Shown here: piece after piece, positions 32,978-40,090 of the stretch | Layout: every line of letters starts with the position of its first letter | Numbering within the stretch: position 1 is the stretch's first letter | Assembly (NCBI RefSeq): GCF_026683955.1 | Contig: NZ_CP113343.1 | Location: 4,340,001 to 4,404,000, forward strand | DNA length: 64,000 nucleotides | Reading direction: 5' to 3' | Source: Arthrobacter sp. MMS18-M83 | GTDB taxonomy: Bacteria; Actinomycetota; Actinomycetes; Actinomycetales; Micrococcaceae | Notes under the pieces: generated by a model | The model's database searches: none | What the model saw: only the letters and a program-made list of their open reading frames with translations | What the model was told of the DNA's origin: nothing | Translations under genes and position numbers: made by a program

Positions 32978-34291
32978 TCAGGACTCCTTGGCAGCGGCGG
33001 CCGGTTCGTTGGCCGGAATCTTTTTGCCCAAAAGGTACAGCCGGCGAACGGACCAGCAGAAGAGCACAACCAGCAGGACATTGCGGACGGTTAAAACCAA
33101 GGCCATCCAAGGGTTGTTGTGGCTGAGGGCATCGTAGAAGAGGGGGTAAATGAAGTACGTGGCTACCGCAATCGCAATGAGCATCGTCGCCGGGACGCGC
33201 CATTCCTTCCAGCTATGCGCGAGTCCGACGGCGACAGCTGGTGCCAGCCAGACCATGAACTGCGGGGATCCGACCTTGTTGAAAACCACGAAGGCCGTGG
33301 CCATGGTCAGGGAGCCGGCCAACAACAGCTCCGTGCGGTCAGCCCCGCCGCTTCGCTTGCCGTTGTGAAGTGCCCAGAATGTCAGGGCAGCGACCAGGAG
33401 TGCGGCCAAGACCAGGAGGGGCTGCATCAGTTGTGACATGAACGGTGTGCCTGGGCCATCCACCTGCATCGAGTTGATGTCCGTATTCATGTACATCCTG
33501 GAGTCGCCCACATGGAGGACCGAGAGCCACAACCAAGGAGCAGTAAAAGTGGCCTCCAGTTGCATTCCGCGATCGCCCTGCTGGGTGAGGAAGTTGAAGA
33601 GTTTGGGCAGCGCGCCCACGGCAGCCGTGAGCGCGACCACCAGGGCGGTGGTCAGAATCCCGGCCGCAACCACGCGGATTCTCTGCTTGACCACGGTGAC
33701 CAAGGAAAGCATGACGGCGGCCGGCCAGACCTTCATCCAGGTGGCAACGCTCAGAAGGGTCGAGGCAATGAAAGGGTGGGACACTCCGTATGCCAGGGCG
33801 ATCAGCACGATCGGCGCGGTAAATCCATCCACACGGGCGAATCCCAGCCATCCCATGATGAAGACGAAGACCAGCCACCACCATGCTGCCGGGATGGCCT
33901 CCCGACGGCGTCCCCACCCCGTGAGCTTGGCGAGAGCTACGCCGTCGAGCACGGTGATCATGAGCACCCACAGGAAGAAGAACGGGCCGGGACCAGCCAA
34001 GCCTGCGATGGCCATCGGTATCAGGGCCAGGACGGGGTAGACCCACGGACTGGGCCCGCCACTGAGGTTCTCATCCCGGAACCCCGCGGCAGTCCAGTCC
34101 CGATAGATGAATGTGTCGCTGAAAGCTTCGCCACGCAGGGAGACGATCAAAGCGAACACGAGGAAGACCAAGTGCACAATGCAGAAGCCCGCCAGCAGAC
34201 CCTTGGGGGAGTTGAGCCTTGTTTCCAACGAAGAGGGAATGACACGATGCCGGAACCGTGTGAGCGCGCTGAAGAATGAGTCCGTGGAAAT
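32978..34291 (-). CDS. GT87/DUF2029-type mannosyltransferase-like membrane protein (copy B), ATT start
   Basis: About 437 residues, homologous to copy A along its length (EAFSDTFIYRDWTAAGF, PSPWVYPVLALIPMAIAGLA, VATWMKVWPAAVMLSLV, VFNKVGSPQFMVWLAPAVA). A TTG at 34228 is the first conventional start, but it lacks a ribosome binding site and would remove the FFSALTRFRHRVIPSS segment that matches copy A. In frame upstream an ATT at 34291 follows AAGGA at 7-base spacing, and an in-frame TGA lies 9 codons before it with no ATG, GTG or TTG between, so ATT is the only plausible start for the conserved N-terminus. Expected role: transfer of mannose from a polyprenyl-phosphate donor in lipomannan or PIM-like glycolipid assembly. 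The promoter must lie in the 295-bp divergent region shared with 34587. Confidence 0.85.
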   Translation of the reverse strand: MSTDSFFSALTRFRHRVIPSSLETRLNSPKGLLAGFCIVHLVFLVFALIVSLRGEAFSDTFIYRDWTAAGFRDENLSGGPSPWVYPVLALIPMAIAGLAGPGPFFFLWVLMITVLDGVALAKLTGWGRRREAIPAAWWWLVFVFIMGWLGFARVDGFTAPIVLIALAYGVSHPFIASTLLSVATWMKVWPAAVMLSLVTVVKQRIRVVAAGILTTALVVALTAAVGALPKLFNFLTQQGDRGMQLEATFTAPWLWLSVLHVGDSRMYMNTDINSMQVDGPGTPFMSQLMQPLLVLAALLVAALTFWALHNGKRSGGADRTELLLAGSLTMATAFVVFNKVGSPQFMVWLAPAVAVGLAHSWKEWRVPATMLIAIAVATYFIYPLFYDALSHNNPWMALVLTVRNVLLVVLFCWSVRRLYLLGKKIPANEPAAAAKES

Positions 34292-34586
34292 GGGAGGATC
34301 CTTGTCAGGTAGTTGTCGTCACAGGGTGCCGCGAGCCGTTGCGGCGGGAGCCGCTCCAGGCAACAGCGGTTCCGTTGAAATTCATGCGGAACCGGCGTGC
34401 CTGTGGGCCTTCGGCATCAAACCAGAGCCCCGTTCATCCTATCTCAGGCCACTTTCGCAGTCCGACCCGGGGTCCGGAGGGCCCCGGGATGCCGCGGGCG
34501 GCGATGCTACAGTTGCAATAATCCAAGGCAGCCGCCATTACCACTTTGGCACGGATGCGGCAGGGAACCGGACAGGATTTTGTTTG

Positions 34587-36206
34587 ATGGTGACGTCGAA
34601 GTTTCGCGAGCGTGAGGTGAGGAGTTCGTTGACTCATCCAGAGGCGCTTGGCGGCTCCAACGCCCCGGTGCACGGCACAGTTATTGCCAAGGCGGCAAGG
34701 ACGGCGATCCTTCAAGGATTCATCGGGTCTTTGCTCATGGTGGCTGGGTCGGTAGGTGTCGGCTGGCTGGCCAGCAGCAGCGCCTTGATCCGCACCCCAC
34801 TCTTCATCATGGCCAGGACTTCTCCGGCAGGCGTGATTCTGTGCACTGTGATGCTCTGCCTTGGCGCACTCCTGCTCCTGCGTTCATGGCTGCGCATTGC
34901 CCAGCGGATCGGCGGCTGGAACCCCTCCGCGCGTCGTGTCCTCCGGCGTGCATTGTGGATGTGGACGCTGCCACTGATGCTCGCGCTGCCCCTGTTCAGC
35001 AGGGACGCCTATGCCTATATCGGCCAGGGCCGTCTGATGGAGCAGGGCCTGGATCCTTACACCAACGGCATCTCTGCCCTGAGCAACTACTTTTCCCTCG
35101 GACCCGACAAAATGTGGACCGAGGCTCCCACGCCATACGGTCCGCTCTGGCTGTGGATTGAACAGGGAGCCGTGTGGGTGAGCGCAGGCATCCCCGAACT
35201 TGCCCTGATTCCCTTCAGGCTGGCAGCACTCGGCGGGGTCTTACTGCTCACCATCTACGTTCCCCGATTGGCCGCACGCTATGGAGTGAACCCGGACAGG
35301 GCGCTTTGGCTTGGGGTTCTCAACCCGGTTCTCCTCATCAACTTCATCGCGAGCGCGCACAATGACTCCTTGATGTTGGGCCTGGCCGTTGCCGGGCTGT
35401 ACTACACCTCGGTCAAACGGCCCGTGCTCGGAATCGTGCTGATCACCGCTTCGATCGCCATCAAGCCAATTACTTTGATTGCTTTGCCGTTTGCTGGCCT
35501 GGTGTGGGCCGGGTCCCGTGCCGGGTGGGGCCGCAGGATGTTCTGCTGGACGGCCACGTTGGGCTTATCCCTAGGGCTACTGGCCGCCGCAGGATTCGTC
35601 AACGGACTGGGATTCGGTTGGCTCGGTGCGCTGCAGACTCCCGGTGCCGTCTGGATATGGTACGCGCCGGTGGGCCTGCTGGCCCATACGGCAGGCTCCG
35701 TGGTCGGACTTTTCGGCGGTTCCGGCGTCCCCGTGACGGACGTCATCCAGACCATCGGAACGGCGGTCTCGGCGCTTGCTATCGTCTGGCTTGCCGTCCG
35801 CACGCCTGGCCGTGGAATCGGCATGCCCGCGCCGATCGACGACGAACCTGGGTTCAACAAGACCGTGCTTCGGAGGATGGCGTGGGCCTTCGCCGCCGTC
35901 GTCGTCCTGGCGCCGGTGATTCAGCCCTGGTACATGGTCTGGTTGCTCGTGTTCTTTACCGTGACGGGAATCGCGGACGGGCCCCAGCTTCGGACGGTCT
36001 TCTATTTGACGGCGTTCTTCACCCTCATCGCACTGACGGACCAATTGAGCGTCTTCCAATGGATCCCCATTGAGGTGGTGCGCGGAGTGGCCATCGCCAT
36101 CGCGGTCTCGTTCATCGCCTATCTGGTGTTCTTTGACAAGAAGACCCATGTGCTGTTCCGCCCGCGTCGCGGGACTTTGAAGCTTAAGCTCAAGCCGAAG
36201 TCCTGA
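34587..36206 (+). CDS. GT-C mannosyltransferase, MptA/MptB-like (copy 2)
   Basis: A 539-residue polytopic protein, paralogue of the gene at 30144. Shared landmarks are PLFSRDAYAYIGQGRLMEQG near residue 140, GLDPYTNGISALSNYFSLGP, APTPYGPLWLWIEQGAVWV, INFIASAHNDSLMLGLAVAG near 255 and VIQPWYMVWLLVFFTVTGIA near 445. ATG 34587 has AGGA about 9 bases upstream; a longer frame to 34107 runs antisense through copy B and is not accepted. Like copy 1 it should use polyprenyl-phosphomannose; having two copies may allow separate backbone-extension and branching or terminal steps. The C-terminus is basic (RPRRGTLKLKLKPKS) and cytoplasmic. Confidence 0.88.
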   Translation: MVTSKFREREVRSSLTHPEALGGSNAPVHGTVIAKAARTAILQGFIGSLLMVAGSVGVGWLASSSALIRTPLFIMARTSPAGVILCTVMLCLGALLLLRSWLRIAQRIGGWNPSARRVLRRALWMWTLPLMLALPLFSRDAYAYIGQGRLMEQGLDPYTNGISALSNYFSLGPDKMWTEAPTPYGPLWLWIEQGAVWVSAGIPELALIPFRLAALGGVLLLTIYVPRLAARYGVNPDRALWLGVLNPVLLINFIASAHNDSLMLGLAVAGLYYTSVKRPVLGIVLITASIAIKPITLIALPFAGLVWAGSRAGWGRRMFCWTATLGLSLGLLAAAGFVNGLGFGWLGALQTPGAVWIWYAPVGLLAHTAGSVVGLFGGSGVPVTDVIQTIGTAVSALAIVWLAVRTPGRGIGMPAPIDDEPGFNKTVLRRMAWAFAAVVVLAPVIQPWYMVWLLVFFTVTGIADGPQLRTVFYLTAFFTLIALTDQLSVFQWIPIEVVRGVAIAIAVSFIAYLVFFDKKTHVLFRPRRGTLKLKLKPKS

Positions 36207-36213
36207 ACCGGGT

Positions 36214-36891
36214 TCAACCGAGGTGTTTGATCGCCTCGCGCAGCGACAGCTGGCTCAGGCGGGCCCGTCGGGTTTCCACATAGTCCCGCACCCATTGGGG
36301 ATCCGTTTTGGCGTACTCCCGCAGCGTCCAGCCGATTGCCTTCCGGATGAAGAATTCCTTGTCGGCCAGATTGGCGTCGAGCACAATGGAGAGAAGTTCC
36401 TTGTCTGTGGCCGACTTTGCCTTGAGTTGGGAGGTGATGGCGGCGCGCCGGACCCAGAAGTCCGGGTCGGACGCCCACTTCCGCATGAGCGGCGTCAGCG
36501 TGCTCCGGTGGTGCTGCAGAAGGGCGCAAATACGGTCTGAGACACCGTCAACGTAATCCCACCATGCACCTGTCCTGATGATTTCTTCGTACAGCGGCAA
36601 CATCTCCAGATCGTTCGCCACCGACTTGAGTGAAGTCAGATCAATGGCCGCATAGCGTTCTTCCCGCCAGGTGGCCTCCCGCCACAGCTGCCTGACGTCG
36701 TCGCGCAGTTCGGCCGGGCACCCGAAAGGCAGTTCCTTTGCGGTGATGAGAACCATGCGGCGGACCACGGGAACCCTGACGCCGAGGGAGGGCATGGATG
36801 ACTTCATGTACGCTTGTGCCGATTTCGCCCTTTCTGGGTCTGCTTCTGCACGCAGGCGTTCCCGGATGGTGGCGATTCTTCCGTGTTCCAT
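36214..36891 (-). CDS. AlkD-like DNA alkylation repair protein
   Basis: A 225-residue all-helical protein with HEAT-like repeats. Family segments are YMKSSMPSLGVRVPVVRRM near residue 28, LWREATWREERYAAIDLT near 70, TGAWWDYVDGVSDRICALL near 107 (the conserved Trp/Asp of the DNA-facing groove), and FWVRRAAITSQL and FIRKAIGWTLREYAKTDP toward the C-terminus. AlkD excises N3- and N7-alkylpurines by base excision without base flipping. It is convergent with the copy 2 mannosyltransferase (7-base gap) and is a single gene. Confidence 0.9.
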   Translation of the reverse strand: MEHGRIATIRERLRAEADPERAKSAQAYMKSSMPSLGVRVPVVRRMVLITAKELPFGCPAELRDDVRQLWREATWREERYAAIDLTSLKSVANDLEMLPLYEEIIRTGAWWDYVDGVSDRICALLQHHRSTLTPLMRKWASDPDFWVRRAAITSQLKAKSATDKELLSIVLDANLADKEFFIRKAIGWTLREYAKTDPQWVRDYVETRRARLSQLSLREAIKHLG

Positions 36892-36956
36892 ACTGTGACT
36901 CTAGGGCAGTCCTGCGGCGGACCGCTCCTCTGCGGTGGTCTTTACGCGCCACCTTG

Positions 36957-36984
36957 TTGACTCGCGCCGGGGCGCCCATAAAGT
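36957..36984 (+). promoter_or_regulatory. promoter of map
   Basis: TTGACT (36957-36962) and TAAAGT (36979-36984) are 16 bases apart on the + strand, about 65 bases before the map start. This is one of the closest matches to a housekeeping promoter in the window. Confidence 0.65.
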
Positions 36985-37050
36985 TGGTGGAAAGAGTTCA
37001 TCCGGTGTCCGCCTCGGGCCCCTTTTTCCTAGTGCCTTGGAGGCCCGCTT

Positions 37051-37818
37051 TTGTCCACGGTGAAGACGCCAGACGAGATTGCACTCATGCGTGAAGCCGG
37101 GCGTGTGGTTGCCGACACGCTTTCCGCGGTTCGTTCGCAAGCCGAAGTCGGGGTGACGCTGAAGGAACTGGATAGTGTTGCTGCCGCTTTCATTGAATCC
37201 GCCGGTGCCAAGCCGGCGTTCCTGAACTACCGGCCGCGGTGGGCGTCCACGCCCTTCTCCGGTGTTATTTGCACGAGTGTCAACGACGCCGTGGTGCATG
37301 GAATTCCGGACGGATACGTGCTGCAGGACGGCGATCTCTTGAGCGTCGACTGCGGGGCATTCGTGGAGGGGTGGTGCGGAGACGCAGCCATAAGCTTCAT
37401 CGTGGGCACTCCGGATCCTGTGGACCAGGAGTTGATCGATGCCACGGATGCCGCCCTTGCCCGCGGAATCGAGGCCGCCCGGATTGGCAACAAGATGGGC
37501 GATCTTGCGTACGCCATCGGCGGGGAGGCCAAACGGAGTGGCTATGGGATCCTTGCCGATCACGGGGGTCATGGCATTGGCCGGACTATGCATGCGGAAC
37601 CGAACGTGCCGAACATCGGCCGGCCGGGCCGCGGGGTGAAGCTCGTGGAGGGTCTGGTGATCGCCATTGAGCCGATGCTGATTCTGGGTGGCAGCGACGA
37701 CTACTACCACGATGACGACCAGTGGACCCTGCGCTCTGCCAACGGCCGCCGCGCGGCGCACAGCGAACACACCGTCGCGATCACAGCAGACGGCCCCGTT
37801 ATCTTGACGCTGCCGTAA
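37051..37818 (+). CDS. map: methionine aminopeptidase, type I
   Basis: A 255-residue dinuclear metalloprotease that removes the initiator Met after deformylation. Metal and catalytic segments are VCTSVNDAVVHGIPDG-like (ICTSVNDAVVHGIPDGYVLQ) near residue 73, LSVDCGAFVEGWCGDAAISF near 97-116 with the two Asp ligands, DHGGHGIGRTMHAEPNVPN near 170 with a His ligand, and VIAIEPMLI plus HSEHTVAIT with the Glu ligands. The start is TTG 37051, seven bases after GGAGG. It lacks the N-terminal SH3-type extension of the long MetAP Ib/c forms. Confidence 0.96.
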   Translation: MSTVKTPDEIALMREAGRVVADTLSAVRSQAEVGVTLKELDSVAAAFIESAGAKPAFLNYRPRWASTPFSGVICTSVNDAVVHGIPDGYVLQDGDLLSVDCGAFVEGWCGDAAISFIVGTPDPVDQELIDATDAALARGIEAARIGNKMGDLAYAIGGEAKRSGYGILADHGGHGIGRTMHAEPNVPNIGRPGRGVKLVEGLVIAIEPMLILGGSDDYYHDDDQWTLRSANGRRAAHSEHTVAITADGPVILTLP

Positions 37819-37851
37819 GCGGCATTGCCTCGGAACCCTGTGCGCAAGAAA

Positions 37852-38448
37852 TCAGCCCAGCAGGCGCATGACCGCCCTTCCGGGCACGGCTGTGGAAACG
37901 GTCGTGAAGCCCGCGGCCGTGAACAACTTGACCGTCCCCTGGTAGAGATCGGCTGAACCGGCCTTCGGTCGGAGCGAGGGATCCACCGGGTAGCCTTCAA
38001 CTATTTCGGCCCCGTGGGCAAAGGCATGCCCGACGGCGGCGGCCAGCAACGCTGCGGCCACACCGCTCCGGCGGTGGCCGGGAGAAACCACGAAACAACT
38101 GACCGACCAAACTCTAGTCCCATCGTGCGCGCCTTTTCCTGCGGCTTTTAGGACTCGGGACATTTCGATACGCGGATAGCGCTCGCGCGGCTCGACGGCG
38201 CACCAGCCTACTGCTTCGTCGCCCCGAAACGCCAGAACCCCGGGTTCCAGGCCGCCGTCGTCGAACTTGGCTTCGAGCTGCTCCTTCCGCGCCACAGGGG
38301 GAGTGGTTTTCCAATCCCGACCGGGGAGGGCGAACCAACGGCACCAACAGCGCGAGGGCTCGCCGCGGATGCCAAAGAGCTTTTCGACGTCGGGCCAAGT
38401 TGCGGGGCACGTGGTGATCGCGGCGGAGCCGGGGACGTTCGGGGCCAT
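37852..38448 (-). CDS. GNAT-family N-acetyltransferase
   Basis: About 198 residues with a GNAT fold. The acetyl-CoA motif is VVSPGHRRSGVAAALLAAAV near residue 125 (R/Q-x-x-G-x-A type), preceded by VWSVSCFVV and followed by GAEIVEGYPVDPS. The N-terminal part (TWPDVEKLFGIRGEPSRCW) with several Cys/Trp residues (CWCRWFALPG) is a pattern I associate with an uncharacterised GNAT subfamily in actinobacteria. Start ATG 38448 is chosen because a -10-like TACGAT lies just upstream; ATG 38484 is possible. Substrate unknown. Confidence 0.82.
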   Translation of the reverse strand: MAPNVPGSAAITTCPATWPDVEKLFGIRGEPSRCWCRWFALPGRDWKTTPPVARKEQLEAKFDDGGLEPGVLAFRGDEAVGWCAVEPRERYPRIEMSRVLKAAGKGAHDGTRVWSVSCFVVSPGHRRSGVAAALLAAAVGHAFAHGAEIVEGYPVDPSLRPKAGSADLYQGTVKLFTAAGFTTVSTAVPGRAVMRLLG

Positions 38449-38532
38449 GGGAACAGCGTAGATCGTAGCGAGGGTCCACTGCATGGGATTGGTGCCGGCA
38501 CGGGCCTGGAAATGCGCCGGTTGACGAAAACC

Positions 38533-38576
38533 AAGAGCGGCCCTGAACTACGTTTCCGCAGGTCAGGGCCGCTCTT
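38533..38576 (-). terminator. terminator of tRNA-Arg
   Basis: AAGAGCGGCCCTGA and TCAGGGCCGCTCTT form a perfect 14-bp stem; on the minus strand it is followed by GGTTTTCG. It lies 4 bases beyond the tRNA 3' end. Confidence 0.85.
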
Positions 38577-38580
38577 TGGG

Positions 38581-38653
38581 TGCCCCGGGAGGGAATCGAA
38601 CCCCCGACCAAGAGATTAGAAGGCTCCTGCTCTATCCTCTGAGCTACCGAGGC
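38581..38653 (-). tRNA. tRNA-Arg (TCT)
   Basis: On the minus strand the acceptor GCCTCGG pairs with CCGGGGC (one G-U), the D-arm is GCTCAGAGGATAGAGC, the anticodon loop is CTTCTAA (anticodon TCT), and the T-arm is GGGGGTTCGATTCCCTC. The anticodon stem GGAGC/TCTCT has a C-T mismatch at 31-39 and a G-T at 27-43, which is unusual. Discriminator is A; no CCA is encoded. Confidence 0.92.
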
Positions 38654-38871
38654 TGGTGACGCTTGCACAGCACGTGGCTAAGGCGCCACCAAGAGTTTAC
38701 ATTGCGGCGGGTGCCTGTGTTGTCAGGTCGGTTAAGGGCGTGACTCTTCCTCCACAGGCGGTCATTCGGCGTGGCTATGCACATACGGGAATTGGGCACT
38801 GCCGGGGAACTGGGCAGGGCGAGAAGCTGAAAGAGCCAGCCAGGCAATTCAACTCATGTTAGGACAAGACC

Positions 38872-39414
38872 ATGAACGACATCATCACCGTCCGGGGATT
38901 CGTGGCCTCGGAAATCAGAAGCTCGACGACGCCGGGCGGAACAGGGACTGCCTCATTCCGCCTGGGCTCCACGGAGCGCAGGTTCGACCGTGCCAACGAT
39001 GTCTGGATCGATGGCAACACCAACTGGTTCACGGTCCAAACGTTCAGGCACCTCGCGGGAAATATTGGGTGCAGCGTCAAGAAGGGCCAGCGGATCATCG
39101 TGGTCGGCAAACTCAAGTTGAGGCAATGGGAACGCGACGGCAAGGTCTACCACGTTGCCGAGATCATTGCCGAATCAGTGGGGCACGACCTCATGTGGGG
39201 CTCGGCGAACTTCATCCGGACCACAAGCGGCACGAGTCCGCAGATCACGCCCGCTGCCCCGGACGCCGAGCCGGAGAATCAGTGGCCTGCAGCGGAGGAC
39301 GACGGTGAAGGCGGTCCGGACGACGACGAGGACGCGGGTGGCGCAGCTGAGAGGGGAGTTATTCTTCCAGCCGGAGAAAGCGACGAGCCGGTTCTTGTTG
39401 ATGCCGATACCTGA
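38872..39414 (+). CDS. ssb: single-stranded DNA-binding protein
   Basis: A 180-residue SSB. The OB fold occupies residues 1-112 (ITVRGFVASEIRSSTTPGG, WFTVQTFRHLAGNIGCSVKK, GQRIIVVGKLKLRQWERDGK, VYHVAEIIAESVGHDLMWGS). The tail is acidic (EDDGEGGPDDDEDAGGAAE) but ends in SDEPVLVDADT instead of the DDDIPF-type tip of the main SSB, so this is probably a secondary paralogue; the canonical ssb would be in the rpsF-ssb-rplI cluster elsewhere. ATG 38872 follows AGGAC at 6-base spacing. Confidence 0.92.
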   Translation: MNDIITVRGFVASEIRSSTTPGGTGTASFRLGSTERRFDRANDVWIDGNTNWFTVQTFRHLAGNIGCSVKKGQRIIVVGKLKLRQWERDGKVYHVAEIIAESVGHDLMWGSANFIRTTSGTSPQITPAAPDAEPENQWPAAEDDGEGGPDDDEDAGGAAERGVILPAGESDEPVLVDADT

Positions 39415-39515
39415 GAACTTGTGGAACCAGGTGTTTGAAACAATGATGCCGTGGACATCCGCGGATTGCCGTGCGGCGCAGCAGACAGTGCGCCGCATGG
39501 CAGAATGGCCGGGTG

Positions 39516-40043
39516 ATGAGCAGGGGAACGCCGCGAAAACAATCAGGACACCGCCACGTCGCTGGAAGCCGACGCTTGCTGCTTGCGGGGCCGCTACTCG
39601 TCGCCGGACTGGTGGCGGGCTGTTCCGCACCGGCTCCCGTCGTGTCTGGAAGCAAGCCAATCTCATCGCCCTCCCCATCGAGTCCAGCCACCCCCGTTCC
39701 GGCCACCGCCAGTCCCGGCGCTGGAATCCCTTCGGCCTCGCTCAGCCCGAGCACGGTGAGCCTGAAGCAGACCATGGAGTCCGCGCTCAAGGCCCTGGCC
39801 GCGGCGACGCCGAAACCGGCACAAGAGGCATTGCGATCACAACTCGTTTCAGCCGGCATTCCCGCGTCGACGTTGGAAGTTTCCGCCGGCAAGACGCCCA
39901 CAGGACTGGACGTCGATGCCATCGAGGCGGCGGCCAGGCTGGACAAGGACTGTGTCATGGGCGAGATCCGGGACGGCCAGGTATCGGTGTCTGTCCTGCC
40001 CGTGCTGGCCAGCGGCAAATGCTTCGTCGGGGATTCACGCTAG
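39516..40043 (+). CDS. putative lipoprotein of unknown function
   Basis: About 175 residues. After a basic N-terminus (SRGTPRKQSGHRH) the hydrophobic segment LLLAGPLLVAGLVAGC ends in a lipobox (VAGC, Cys36). A Ser/Pro/Ala-rich linker follows (KPISSPSPSSPATPVPATAS), then a 90-residue domain with SLKQTMESALKALAAATPKP and EAAARLDKDCVMGEIRDGQV; its two late Cys (DKDC, SGKC) could form a disulfide. I place it in a group of actinobacterial exported proteins without known function. ATG 39516 is preferred over an upstream start at 39471 because the lipobox would then be more typical. Confidence 0.75.
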   Translation: MSRGTPRKQSGHRHVAGSRRLLLAGPLLVAGLVAGCSAPAPVVSGSKPISSPSPSSPATPVPATASPGAGIPSASLSPSTVSLKQTMESALKALAAATPKPAQEALRSQLVSAGIPASTLEVSAGKTPTGLDVDAIEAAARLDKDCVMGEIRDGQVSVSVLPVLASGKCFVGDSR

Positions 40044-40090
40044 TAGGGCCGAATGTGAGTTATGCCTTGCCACCCATTAGATTTAACGGC

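Noticed and set aside
34107..34586. N-terminal extension of the copy 2 mannosyltransferase
   Set aside because: The frame runs antisense through the start of copy B and the divergent promoter region; the paralogue at 30144 begins at the position matching ATG 34587.
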